Source of the DNA: Hyphomicrobiales bacterium
Lineage (GTDB): Bacteria; Pseudomonadota; Alphaproteobacteria; Rhizobiales; Rhizobiaceae
DNA: 64,000 nt
Direction: 5' to 3'
Assembly: GCA_900468065.1 (NCBI GenBank)
Contig: UBTA01000030.1
Location: 1 to 64,000, forward strand
In this document: positions 52,298 through 60,725 of the stretch, in pieces
Position numbering within the stretch: the first letter of the stretch is position 1
Layout of the letters: each line of letters begins with the position of its first letter
Made by a program: the position numbers and the translations under genes
Notes under the pieces: generated by a model
Told to the model about the DNA's origin: nothing
Databases searched by the model: none
The model's input: only the letters and a program-made list of their open reading frames with translations

Positions 52298-53257
52298 ATG
52301 GATCAGCTCGCCATCGCCGACCGGCGCCACCTTCGGCGAAAGCTCGGTTTCTGGCGGCTTGTGTCCATCGCTCTCGTGCTCTGCGCGGGCATTGCCGCCT
52401 ATGTCTATTCCGGTGCGGGCGGGATGGGTGGCCTTAGCCAGCCGCATATCGCCCGTGTCAATATTTCCGGCATCATCCAGGATGACCGCGAACTGCTGGA
52501 CCGGCTGAACACCATTGCCGAGACCGACGCGGTCAAGGCGCTGGTCGTCACCATTTCCTCGCCGGGCGGCACCACTTATGGCGGGGAAGTGCTGTTCAAG
52601 GCCATCCGCAAGGTCGCGGCGAAGAAGCCGGTTGTTTCCGACGTGCGGACCCTGGCCGCCTCGGCGGGCTACATGATTGCGCTTGCCGGCGACCGCATCG
52701 TGGCTGGGGATAGCTCGATCACCGGTTCCATCGGGGTGATCTTCCAGTATCCGCAGTTCAAGACGCTGTTGGACAAGATCGGCGTGTCGCTGGAAGAGAT
52801 CAAATCCGCACCGCTGAAGGCAGAGCCGTCGCCGTTCCATCCGCCGAGCGAAGACGCCAAGGCCGTGATCCAGGCGATGATCGATGACAGCTTTGGCTGG
52901 TTCGTCGATCTGGTGGCCGACCGTCGGAAAATGCCGCGTGAGGAGGCGCTGAAGCTGGCCGACGGCCGCATCTTTACCGGCCGCCAGGCGCTCAAGCTCA
53001 ACCTTATCGATGAACTGGGTGGCGATGACGAAATCCGCGCCTTCCTCGATAGCCGCAAGGTTGGCAAGGAACTGGACGTTATAGAGTGGAAAGCACCAAG
53101 TTCGTCCTTACCGTTCGGGCTCGGATCGGCCGCCTCCGCTCTGGTCAAATCCTTGGGATATGACGCTTTTCCGGGTTTTGGCGCGCTCGAAAATTTGGGC
53201 CGGGACAAGTTGTTTCTTGACGGTCTGGTTTCCGTTTGGCAGGTTGGCGGCAACTGA
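52298..53257 (+). CDS. sppA: Signal peptide peptidase SppA (short type)
   Basis: A 319-aa membrane-anchored serine protease that degrades cleaved signal peptides. N-terminal anchor LVSIALVLCAGIAAYVYS, then the ClpP/crotonase-like fold with the nucleophile Ser122 in LAASAGYMIA and the general base Lys174 in SAPLKAEPSPF; their 52-residue spacing equals that of characterised short SppA. A very strong ribosome site (AGGAGGAAAG) precedes the ATG at 52298, ruling out the frame start at 52265. Confidence 0.94.
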   Translation: MDQLAIADRRHLRRKLGFWRLVSIALVLCAGIAAYVYSGAGGMGGLSQPHIARVNISGIIQDDRELLDRLNTIAETDAVKALVVTISSPGGTTYGGEVLFKAIRKVAAKKPVVSDVRTLAASAGYMIALAGDRIVAGDSSITGSIGVIFQYPQFKTLLDKIGVSLEEIKSAPLKAEPSPFHPPSEDAKAVIQAMIDDSFGWFVDLVADRRKMPREEALKLADGRIFTGRQALKLNLIDELGGDDEIRAFLDSRKVGKELDVIEWKAPSSSLPFGLGSAASALVKSLGYDAFPGFGALENLGRDKLFLDGLVSVWQVGGN

Positions 53258-53274
53258 AAAGACGCGACGGTCTT

Positions 53275-53312
53275 TTGCATGCCGATTTTGATAGCTTGAA
53301 AATGGCATGCAA
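53275..53312. repeat. Long inverted repeat between sppA and ihfB
   Basis: TTGCATGCC (53275-53283) pairs with GGCATGCAA (53304-53312), with inner ATTTT/AAAAT extending the stem. There is no T tract, so it may be a weak terminator or an RNA processing or protein-binding site. Confidence 0.5.
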
Positions 53313-53392
53313 GCCTTCACAAGAGGTGGACAAGGACGTCCGATGGGCTTAACGCTTTAAGATCACACGGAAATTCACAACAGGGGGCGACA

Positions 53393-53695
53393 GTGATCAA
53401 GTCAGAACTGGTGCAGATTGTTGCGGCGCGCAACCCGCATCTCTATCACCGTGACGTCGAAAATATCGTCAATGCGGTTCTCGATGAGATCACAGATGCC
53501 CTGGCGGGCGGAAACCGGGTCGAGTTACGTGGTTTCGGCGCGTTTTCGGTGAAAAACCGGCCTTCGCGATCCGGCCGCAACCCGCGCACCGGCGACAGTG
53601 TGTTCGTCGAGGAAAAATGGGTTCCCTTCTTCAAAACCGGCAAGGAATTGCGCGAGCGCCTTAATCCTGGCGCCGATGACGAAGATGATGAATGA
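53393..53695 (+). CDS. ihfB: Integration host factor subunit beta
   Basis: A 100-aa DNA-bending HU/IHF-family protein. It has the dimerisation helices ([33 protein letters not shown]) and the arm motif [30 protein letters not shown] with the intercalating proline. The start is a GTG at 53393. It ends with an acidic tail (GADDEDDE). It partners IhfA encoded elsewhere and helps sigma-54 activators reach their promoters. Confidence 0.96.
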   Translation: MIKSELVQIVAARNPHLYHRDVENIVNAVLDEITDALAGGNRVELRGFGAFSVKNRPSRSGRNPRTGDSVFVEEKWVPFFKTGKELRERLNPGADDEDDE

Positions 53696-53755
53696 GACGT
53701 GGTGATCTGCCCGGTGCTTGAATGCGTCGGGCAGGCGGCATGACGGAGACACGGA

Positions 53756-54103
53756 ATGATGATGAAGAAGCTGTTGAATATCGTGGTGCTGGTTCCGGTC
53801 GCCATCATCCTGATCGTGCTGTCGGTCGCCAACCGGCAGATGGTGACGCTGGCACTCAACCCGTTCAATCCCACCGACAGCGTCCTGTCGGCCTCGGCAC
53901 CGTTCTTCGTCTTCCTGTTTCTCGCGGTGATCTTCGGCATGGTCGTCGGTTCGCTGACCACCTGGTTTACGCAGGGCAAATACCGCAAGCGGGCCCGCAA
54001 CGAGGCGCATGAAGCGGTGAAATGGCATGCGGAAGCCGAAAAGCACCGCACCCGCGCCGAAACCATCGCCTCGCAGACGCTGCTTCCAGCCTCTTCCAAA
54101 TAA
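53756..54103 (+). CDS. LapA-domain (DUF1049) membrane protein
   Basis: A 115-aa inner-membrane protein with two transmembrane segments (LLNIVVLVPVAIILIVLSVAN and FFVFLFLAVIFGMVVGSLTTWFTQG) in the lipopolysaccharide assembly protein A domain arrangement, followed by a basic alpha-helical cytoplasmic tail. Three ATGs in a row start at 53756; GGAGA lies a few bases upstream. It follows ihfB as in many Rhizobiales, where trpF usually comes next, but here a CoxG-like gene lies beyond on the other strand. Confidence 0.85.
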   Translation: MMMKKLLNIVVLVPVAIILIVLSVANRQMVTLALNPFNPTDSVLSASAPFFVFLFLAVIFGMVVGSLTTWFTQGKYRKRARNEAHEAVKWHAEAEKHRTRAETIASQTLLPASSK

Positions 54104-54131
54104 AAGTGCTGACATAAATCGCTGCCCAGGC

Positions 54132-54590
54132 CTAACGTGTCGCTTGGGCTAGCGCCGCCTTGCTGAAATCCGAGAAAAACTTCGCCGCAAGTTTGTTTGC
54201 GCTCGAGCCGACAAGGCGCGATCCCAGGTGCGCGAGCTTGCCGCCGATTTCCGCACTGGCGTCATAGGCAAGGATGGTCTCTTCCCCGTCAGCGGTGAGC
54301 GTTACATCGGCGCGGCCTCTTGCAAGCCCGGCGATACCGCCGGCACTTTCTCCGCTCAGCGTGTAACTGTGCGGCGCATCGACATTCGACAGCGTCATAT
54401 TGCCGGAAAAGGTCATCGGGATCGGTCCGATCCTGACCTTGAGTGTTGCGGTGAAGTCTGTCGCCGATAGGCGGTCGATCGCCGTGCAGCCGGGGATGCA
54501 ACCTTTAAGAACATCAGGATCGTTGAGCGCCGCCCAGACGAGGTCGCGGGGTGCTGCGATACGTTCTTCGCCCTTCATTTCCACCAGCAT
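54132..54590 (-). CDS. CoxG-like SRPBCC protein
   Basis: A 152-aa SRPBCC protein of the carbon monoxide dehydrogenase subunit G (CoxG) family, by the start MKGEERIAAPRDLVWAALNDPDVLKGCIPGC and the long C-terminal helix region KLAAKFFSDFSKAALAQ. CoxG proteins anchor or assist molybdenum hydroxylases, but no cox gene is nearby, so it may act elsewhere. AAGGAGAGA precedes the ATG. It is convergent with the LapA-domain gene. Confidence 0.87.
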   Translation of the reverse strand: MLVEMKGEERIAAPRDLVWAALNDPDVLKGCIPGCTAIDRLSATDFTATLKVRIGPIPMTFSGNMTLSNVDAPHSYTLSGESAGGIAGLARGRADVTLTADGEETILAYDASAEIGGKLAHLGSRLVGSSANKLAAKFFSDFSKAALAQATR

Positions 54591-54703
54591 TCTCTCCTTG
54601 CCGCCGCCGCACGATTGTATCTCAGATAGGAAACAGCTTTGCCAACAGAAAGAGCGGTGCTATTTGCAGCCTCTGAACCATTACAGCTGACGGACGAAAC
54701 CGC

Positions 54704-55846
54704 GTGAAAGATAAAGATAGACGGCCAAAGGGCAAAGCCGCACCGGCAACGTCGTCGCGCGGCGTGCAGGGCCGCGCTGTACAGGCGCCGGTTAGCCGGA
54801 CGCCGCAACCCAAGCATCAAGCTCCACGAGCCGGCGGCTCTCCGGCTAAACCCGCCCTGGAAAAAACATCGCCGAAAGCAGCCGCGTCGTCTGAGGCTCC
54901 GCCGCGCGCCGAGGTGCGCATCCGCACCGGCGCCAAGCCGGACGAGCGCATCCCGATCATTCTGGAGACCAAGGGTGCGCGCGATTATCACCTGATCGAT
55001 AGTGGTGACGGCCTGAAGCTTGAACAATATGGCCCTTATCGGATCGCACGCCCCGAAGCGCAGGCGCTCTGGCCAAAGACGCTGCCCGCGCATGTCTGGG
55101 AGAACGCCGATTCGATTTTCACCGGCGATACCGATGAAGACGGCATGGGGCGCTGGCGCTTCCCGCGGCAGGCGCTTGGCGAGACCTGGCCGATGCAGAT
55201 CCTTGATGCCGAATTCTACGGCCGCTTCACCGCGTTTCGCCATGTCGGCGTCTTTCCGGAACAGCTGGCGCACTGGAGCTGGATGAAGGAGCAGATCGAA
55301 ACCGCAGGCCGGCCGCTGAAGGTGCTCAATCTGTTCGGCTATACCGGTGTTGCCTCGCTGATCGCCGCCAAGGCCGGCGCCGAGGTCACCCATGTCGATG
55401 CCTCCAAGAAGGCGATCGGCTGGGCACGCGAAAACCAGGCCCTTGGCCGGGTCGACCATCTGCCGATCCGCTGGATCTGCGAAGATGCGATGAAATTCAT
55501 CCAGCGCGAGGAGCGCCGCGGCAGCCGCTACGACATCATCCTCACCGATCCGCCGAAATTCGGCCGTGGCCCCAATGGCGAAGTCTGGCAGCTCTTCGAT
55601 CACCTCGCTTTGATGCTCGACATCTGCCGCGAAATCCTGTCGCCGGATGCCAAGGGGCTGGTGCTGACGGCCTATTCGATCCGCGCGAGCTTCTATTCCA
55701 TCCACGAGCTGATGCGCGAGACGATGCGCGGGCGCGGCGGCGCGGTGGAATCGGGCGAACTGATCCTGCGCGAAGGCGGTCTTGACGGCAGCGAGCCGGG
55801 CCGCGCGCTGTCCACCTCTCTCTTTTCCCGTTGGGTGCCGAAATGA
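54704..55846 (+). CDS. Class I SAM-dependent (RlmI-like) rRNA methyltransferase
   Basis: A 380-aa methyltransferase. The catalytic part contains VLNLFGYTGVASLIAAKAGAEVTHVDASKKAIGWARENQ (SAM motif), the NPPF-like motif IV ILTDPPKFGRGPNGEVWQ and the LVLTAYSIRASFYS end. The first ~85 residues are Ala/Pro/Lys rich and look disordered, an unusual tail that could help bind RNA. The start is a GTG at 54704. Its stop overlaps the ATG of the next RNA methyltransferase. Target nucleotide unknown. Confidence 0.88.
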   Translation: MKDKDRRPKGKAAPATSSRGVQGRAVQAPVSRTPQPKHQAPRAGGSPAKPALEKTSPKAAASSEAPPRAEVRIRTGAKPDERIPIILETKGARDYHLIDSGDGLKLEQYGPYRIARPEAQALWPKTLPAHVWENADSIFTGDTDEDGMGRWRFPRQALGETWPMQILDAEFYGRFTAFRHVGVFPEQLAHWSWMKEQIETAGRPLKVLNLFGYTGVASLIAAKAGAEVTHVDASKKAIGWARENQALGRVDHLPIRWICEDAMKFIQREERRGSRYDIILTDPPKFGRGPNGEVWQLFDHLALMLDICREILSPDAKGLVLTAYSIRASFYSIHELMRETMRGRGGAVESGELILREGGLDGSEPGRALSTSLFSRWVPK

Positions 55847-56697
55847 ACGACTATAATCAGGGACCCCGGCGTGTTGGCCAGGTGAAGGAAGTCACCAGCC
55901 TTGCCAACCCGATCATCAAGGATATCAAGGCGCTCGCCAACAAGAAGGAACGCGACGAAACCCGTTCCTTCATCGCCGAAGGCCTGAAGCTGGTCATCGA
56001 TGCGCTAGACCTCGGCTGGACCATCAAGACGCTGGTCTATGCCAAGGCGGCCAAGGGCAAGACGCAGGTCGAGCAGGTCGCGCTGAAAACGGTCGCCACC
56101 GGCGGGCTCGTCCTCGAGGTCAGCGAGAAGGTACTCTCCGCGATCACCCGCCGCGACAATCCGCAGATGGTCATTGGCGTCTTCGAACAGCGCTACGCCA
56201 ATCTGCGCGACGTGAAGCCGGCGCTGGGCGAAACCTATGTGGCTCTCGACCGTGTCCGTGACCCAGGCAATCTCGGTACCATCATCCGCACCGCGGATGC
56301 GGCGGGTGCTTCCGGCGTCATCCTTATCGGCGAGACCACCGATCCGTTTTCGCTGGAAACGGTGCGCGCCACCATGGGCTCGGTGTTCGCCATGCCGCTC
56401 ATGCGCGCCACTGTCGCCGAGTTCGTCAAATGGCAGAAGGCCGCCGGTGTGCAGCTTGCCGCCACCCACCTGGCCGGTGCCGTCGATTACCGCACCATCG
56501 ATTATCGCAAGAAACCGGTCGTGCTGTTGATGGGCAATGAACAGGCCGGGTTGCCGGAGGAGCTTGCCCGCGAAGCGACGGCGCTTGCCCGTATTCCGCA
56601 GCAGGGCCGGGCCGATTCACTCAACCTGGCCATCGCCACCGGCATCATGCTGTTCGAGGCCCGCCGCCACCTGCTGACGCTGGACGATAGAATCTGA
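55843..56697 (+). CDS. TrmH/SpoU-family RNA 2'-O-methyltransferase
   Basis: A 284-aa SPOUT methyltransferase: an N-terminal substrate-binding domain ([31 protein letters not shown]), then motif 1 [28 protein letters not shown], motif 2 [16 protein letters not shown] and motif 3 [24 protein letters not shown]. All three SpoU motifs are intact. The ATG at 55843 overlaps the upstream stop codon (ATGA). Its stop overlaps the lspA start (TGATG). Target is probably rRNA or tRNA. Confidence 0.92.
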   Translation: MNDYNQGPRRVGQVKEVTSLANPIIKDIKALANKKERDETRSFIAEGLKLVIDALDLGWTIKTLVYAKAAKGKTQVEQVALKTVATGGLVLEVSEKVLSAITRRDNPQMVIGVFEQRYANLRDVKPALGETYVALDRVRDPGNLGTIIRTADAAGASGVILIGETTDPFSLETVRATMGSVFAMPLMRATVAEFVKWQKAAGVQLAATHLAGAVDYRTIDYRKKPVVLLMGNEQAGLPEELAREATALARIPQQGRADSLNLAIATGIMLFEARRHLLTLDDRI

Positions 56698-57185
56698 TGC
56701 AAAAAACTGCCCTTTTTTCGCGCCCGGTGCCGGTCGCGATCCTGATTGTCGTCGCCGTCCTGCTCGATCAGGGGATCAAGGCCGCCGTCGAGCTCTGGTT
56801 GCCCTACGGTGAAAGCGTCGCTGTCCTGCCATTCCTGGCGCTGCACCGTGTCTACAATTACGGTGTCGCCTTTTCGCTTTTTTCGGGCGTCGAGCGCTGG
56901 GCCATCATCGGTCTGAGAATTGTCGTCGTGGCATTCGTCATCTGGCTCTGGCGCAAGACGCCGTCGGATCGTTTCCTGACGCATCTGGGCTATGCGCTGA
57001 TCATTGCAGGCGCCATCGGCAATGTGATCGATGGCCTGATCTTTGGCTATGTCATCGACTATGTGCTGTTTCATCTGCCGACATGGTCTTTCGCCGTCTT
57101 CAACCTTGCCGACAGCTTCATCACGATCGGTGCCGGTTCGATCATTCTCGACGAGCTCTTGCATATGAAAAAGCAGGATCGCTAA
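56697..57185 (+). CDS. lspA: Lipoprotein signal peptidase II
   Basis: A 162-aa, four-helix inner-membrane aspartic protease that removes lipoprotein signal peptides. The two catalytic aspartates are in [18 protein letters not shown] and [14 protein letters not shown]. Length and helices are normal. Its ATG overlaps the upstream stop codon, and the hybrid kinase gene follows after 56 nt. Confidence 0.96.
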   Translation: MQKTALFSRPVPVAILIVVAVLLDQGIKAAVELWLPYGESVAVLPFLALHRVYNYGVAFSLFSGVERWAIIGLRIVVVAFVIWLWRKTPSDRFLTHLGYALIIAGAIGNVIDGLIFGYVIDYVLFHLPTWSFAVFNLADSFITIGAGSIILDELLHMKKQDR

Positions 57186-57241
57186 AATCTTAGAGACCGG
57201 CTGAAGCCAATCAAAACGCTTGCCATGCTAGGGCAAGCGTC

Positions 57242-59542
57242 ATGAGCGACCTGTCAAATCTTAGAAAACGGATTGCCACCGAATTCAGCGCGCCAAGGCG
57301 GACGCTGAACAACCGGCGTGCGTCCGATAAGCCTTTGGCTGATGATCCGCATTCGTTGGAACCGGAAGACGGTTTTGGTGGAGAAAAAGAGCGGTATCCG
57401 GCGCTGAAACCGGCCTTGGCCGGTGCCGGGCTTCTGGGTTCCGCCGCCATTCTGGGTACGGGCATCGATGCCGGGTTCTATTTGCTCTCGGCCGGTCTTG
57501 CCGTTGCCGGCGTCACCGGTGCCGCCCTGTTGCTCAAGGACTGGTACGGGGCCAGCATAAGGCCCGCCGCCAAGGGGCGTGTGCGGGAAGAAAAGGCCAG
57601 CGACAGCCGTTGGGAACGCAGTGAGACGTCGCAGCTTCTCTCCACCATCCATGATGCGCTCGGCGATATCGCCATCATTCGCGAGCCGGGCGGCAAGATC
57701 GTCCAGGCCAATTCGGTGTTTTGCCGGCTGACCGGGTGGTTGAAGCCGGAAGGCCGGACCTGCGAGGCGCTCGGGATCGAATTCGAACCGGCCTCGGCCC
57801 CCGATCGCTACCGCGTCCGCATCATGACCGATGCGGGGGCAAAAATATTCGACTGGCATGACGTGATCGCCCGCGAGCCGGCAAGCGGTGCCTTCATGCT
57901 GCACAGTATCGCCCGCGACGTCACCGAGGAAAGCCGGATTGCCCGCGAAAGCGAGGAGGCGCGCCGCCGCGCCGAGCATGCGAGCCAGGCGAAGTCACGG
58001 CTGCTTGCGACCGTCAGTCATGAAATCCGCACGCCGCTGTCGGGCATTCTCGGCATGAGCCATCTGATCAGCCAGACGAGGCTGACCAGTGAGCAGAAGA
58101 ACTATCTCGCTGGCATGCGCGAATCGGGTCATGCGCTGGTGCAACTGGTCGATGATCTGCTCGATTTCTCCTCGATCGAGGCCGGCCGGTTTCAATTGCG
58201 TCCGACGCCGGAACCGTTGCGCGAAACGGTCGAGAGCGTCGTTGAGATGCTGTCGCACCGGGCGCATGAAAAGGGCATCGAGATCGGCGCCACCATCGCT
58301 GCGGATGTGCCCGGCCTGATGGATTTCGATGCGGCCCGCCTGCGCCAGGTTCTGTTCAACGTCATTGGCAATGCGGTCAAATTCACCCATACCGGCGGTG
58401 TGCTCGTCAGTGCCTCGCTGGAGCGCGAAACGGTTGTCATCAGCATTGATGACAGCGGTCCTGGCATGAACGCTCAGGAACAGGCACGGATATTCGACGA
58501 GTTCGAGCAGGCGGGCGCCAGCGCGCAGCGCGCCGGCGGCGCCGGCCTCGGCCTCGCCATCTCGCGCCGGATCATGGAAGAATATGGCGGCTCCCTGACC
58601 CTTTCCAGCGTTCCCGGCACAGGCAGCACATTTGAAATCCGCTTCCCCGCCCTCGGCTGCGATCTCGCCAACGCTTCGCTGGCCAGAAAGGATGTGCTGG
58701 GAATGTCCCGCGTGCTGGTCATGGCACCGGCCGGTCCGGCATCCAAAGCGCTGTCTGCAACGATCCGTACGCTCGGCGGCTTCTGCGAACGTGCCGAAAC
58801 GATAGAGGATGCGCAGGCCGCCGCTGTGCGGGCAATGTCAAAGGGGATGCCGCTGACCGACATCATCGTCGATCATCGCCACGCGGCGCAGTTCCGCCGG
58901 CTGCTGACGCAGATGCCCGGTCTGGAACAGCAAAAGCTGCGCAAGACCTATCTGATCAATCCGGAAGAACGCAACGGCCGGCAGATCAACCAAATGGACG
59001 GTTATCATGCCTGGCTGATCAGGCCGCTGCGGGAAAAATCCCTGGTCGAGGTACTGCGCGGCCGCATGAAAGGAATGGAAGTGCGCGACGCAATCAACGA
59101 CAACCGCCCGATGCTGCGCGAGGTTCCCGCCCTGCGTGACAAGCCGGGCGAAGGCGGTGTGCTTCTGGCCGAGGATGATCCGATCAATGCCCTCATGGTG
59201 CGTTCCGTGCTGGAGAGGGCCGGCCACACCGTTCGGGTCGTCGATGATTTTGCAGCGCTTGCCGTCACCTTGTTCGATGCGCCGGCCGCCGTGCGGATCG
59301 CGCCGGAGCTGATCGTCAGCGATCTGAATATGCCGGGCGGTGACGGGCTGTCGATGCTGGAGCGCCTCCGCCAGCATGAGCGCCAGTCCGGCGCGAGACC
59401 CGTCCCGGTCATCATCCTGACGTCCGATACGCAACTCGATACGCGCCAGAAACTCCTGGCTGCCGGAGCAAGCGCCGTGTTGTCCAAACCCGCCGATCCG
59501 AAAGCGCTGACTGCCGAGATCAATCGCCTGCTTGCTCCGTGA
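57242..59542 (+). CDS. Hybrid sensor histidine kinase with pseudo-receiver and C-terminal receiver
   Basis: A 766-aa protein: two membrane segments (about residues 57-97), a PAS domain (about 125-225), a HisKA domain with His260 (ATVSHEIRTPL), a HATPase with N box FNVIGNAVKF, G1 DDSGPGM and G2 GGAGLGLAIS, then a degenerate receiver-like domain (about 483-600) that keeps only parts of the fold, and a true receiver (640-766) with EDD, phospho-acceptor Asp694 (SDLNMP), T/S (LTSD) and K (LSKP). No output domain is present, so it must signal through a phosphotransfer protein. Ligand and partner unknown. Confidence 0.92.
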   Translation: MSDLSNLRKRIATEFSAPRRTLNNRRASDKPLADDPHSLEPEDGFGGEKERYPALKPALAGAGLLGSAAILGTGIDAGFYLLSAGLAVAGVTGAALLLKDWYGASIRPAAKGRVREEKASDSRWERSETSQLLSTIHDALGDIAIIREPGGKIVQANSVFCRLTGWLKPEGRTCEALGIEFEPASAPDRYRVRIMTDAGAKIFDWHDVIAREPASGAFMLHSIARDVTEESRIARESEEARRRAEHASQAKSRLLATVSHEIRTPLSGILGMSHLISQTRLTSEQKNYLAGMRESGHALVQLVDDLLDFSSIEAGRFQLRPTPEPLRETVESVVEMLSHRAHEKGIEIGATIAADVPGLMDFDAARLRQVLFNVIGNAVKFTHTGGVLVSASLERETVVISIDDSGPGMNAQEQARIFDEFEQAGASAQRAGGAGLGLAISRRIMEEYGGSLTLSSVPGTGSTFEIRFPALGCDLANASLARKDVLGMSRVLVMAPAGPASKALSATIRTLGGFCERAETIEDAQAAAVRAMSKGMPLTDIIVDHRHAAQFRRLLTQMPGLEQQKLRKTYLINPEERNGRQINQMDGYHAWLIRPLREKSLVEVLRGRMKGMEVRDAINDNRPMLREVPALRDKPGEGGVLLAEDDPINALMVRSVLERAGHTVRVVDDFAALAVTLFDAPAAVRIAPELIVSDLNMPGGDGLSMLERLRQHERQSGARPVPVIILTSDTQLDTRQKLLAAGASAVLSKPADPKALTAEINRLLAP

Positions 59543-59635
59543 TTTTGACTGTTTTCTTGGCTCCCCGATGTCACTATCCTGTCGCAGAAACATGGTTTAA
59601 GCCGGATAGGATTAAAGCGACTAGGATGACGTACG

Positions 59636-60514
59636 ATGACAATCGAAACTCTGGATATGGTTGTGGCGGTTGAACAGCCGCAGACCCGTGTCCGGGGCGT
59701 CAATGCCCCGGCGCATGGCATACTCGGCCGCATCGGCAACCTCGAGACACGGCTTGCCCGCAACGCCTCCGAGATCGATGCCGCGCAGGCTGTTCGTTAC
59801 CGGGTTTTCGTTGAAGAGATGAAGGCGCAGATCCCGCAGGACGCCGATCGCCGCAAGCGCGATGCCGACGCCTGGGATCTGGTCTGCGATCACCTTCTGG
59901 TGCTCGACACGTCGATCGAAGGCGATCCGGAAGACCAGATCGTCGGAACCTATCGCCTGCTTCGCCAGGACGTTGCCGCCCGTACGGGTGGTTTTTATTC
60001 GGCTTCCGAGTTTTCGGTTGGATCGCTGCTTGAGCGTCATCCGGACAAGAAGTTCATGGAACTCGGCCGTTCCTGCGTCCTGCCGGAATACCGCACCAAG
60101 CGTACCGTCGAGCTTCTCTGGCAGGGAAACTGGGCTTACGCCCTGAAATACGGCGTCGATGCCATGTTCGGCTGCGGCTCGTTTCCAGGCGTCATTCCCG
60201 AAGAGCACGCATTGGCGCTGTCCTTCCTGCATCACAACATGGTCGTTAGCGGCGAGTGGGACGTGTCTGCCCGGCCAGAACTGTACCGCACCATGGACCT
60301 GATGCCGGTCGAAGCCATCAACATGCGCAAGGCGCTTGCCGCTTTGCCGCCGCTGATCAAGGGCTATATGCGTCTCGGTGCCATGGTCGGTGACGGTGCC
60401 GTTGTCGATCACGCTTTCCGGACCACCGACGTGCTGATCGTTTTGCCGATCACCAATATTTCCGGCCGCTACCTGAACTATTACGGCGCCGACGCTGGCC
60501 GCTTTGCAAGCTGA
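59636..60514 (+). CDS. olsB: Ornithine-acyl[ACP] N-acyltransferase OlsB
   Basis: Adds a 3-hydroxyacyl chain from ACP to ornithine, the first step of phosphorus-free ornithine lipid synthesis; with pmtA, it shows the membrane-lipid repertoire of rhizobia. The 292-aa length matches the Sinorhizobium enzyme. Family segments are QAVRYRVFVEEM, GTYRLLRQ, ELGRSCVLPEYR and the C-terminal GAMVGDGAVVDHAFRTTDVLIVLPI. It sits alone after the hybrid kinase and is convergent with tme across a structured gap. Confidence 0.93.
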   Translation: MTIETLDMVVAVEQPQTRVRGVNAPAHGILGRIGNLETRLARNASEIDAAQAVRYRVFVEEMKAQIPQDADRRKRDADAWDLVCDHLLVLDTSIEGDPEDQIVGTYRLLRQDVAARTGGFYSASEFSVGSLLERHPDKKFMELGRSCVLPEYRTKRTVELLWQGNWAYALKYGVDAMFGCGSFPGVIPEEHALALSFLHHNMVVSGEWDVSARPELYRTMDLMPVEAINMRKALAALPPLIKGYMRLGAMVGDGAVVDHAFRTTDVLIVLPITNISGRYLNYYGADAGRFAS

Positions 60515-60547
60515 ATGCTTGATAAGCAAAGGTTACAGTAAGTTAAC

Positions 60548-60574
60548 TTGACATGATTTAGTTAAACTTAATAC
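60548..60574 (+). promoter_or_regulatory. Promoter-like element upstream of candidate small RNA
   Basis: CTTGACA (60547-60553) matches the rhizobial -35 consensus CTTGAC; an A/T-rich -10 (TAATAC, 60569-60574) follows at a somewhat short 15-16 bp spacing. Transcription would start near 60581. Confidence 0.45.
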
Positions 60575-60580
60575 ACGTCA

Positions 60581-60712
60581 CATATTGATGGAGGCTTTTT
60601 GATAAGTGTTCCAATGTTGTGCAGCGAGTATTGAACTTGGGTATTTTTAATCAAGTCTGATATTACGAAAAAAGGAACCCGCCTCGGACTTATCCAGGCG
60701 GGTTCTTTCGTT
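60581..60712 (+). ncRNA. Candidate small RNA between olsB and tme
   Basis: A stretch of about 130 nt is bounded by a promoter-like element and a strong intrinsic terminator, with no plausible conventional gene inside. It carries GGAGG (60590-60594) and a tiny 11-codon frame from a TTG at 60599, so it could instead encode a leader-type peptide. The alternative is that this is simply the 3' UTR of olsB. Confidence 0.4.
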
Positions 60713-60714
60713 TT
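60669..60714. terminator. Bidirectional terminator between olsB/sRNA and tme
   Basis: Perfect 10-bp stem GAACCCGCCT (60675-60684) / AGGCGGGTTC (60696-60705) with TTTCGTTTT on one side and AAAAAA on the other, so it works for both strands. Confidence 0.93.
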
Positions 60715-60725
60715 AGCGGTACGAC

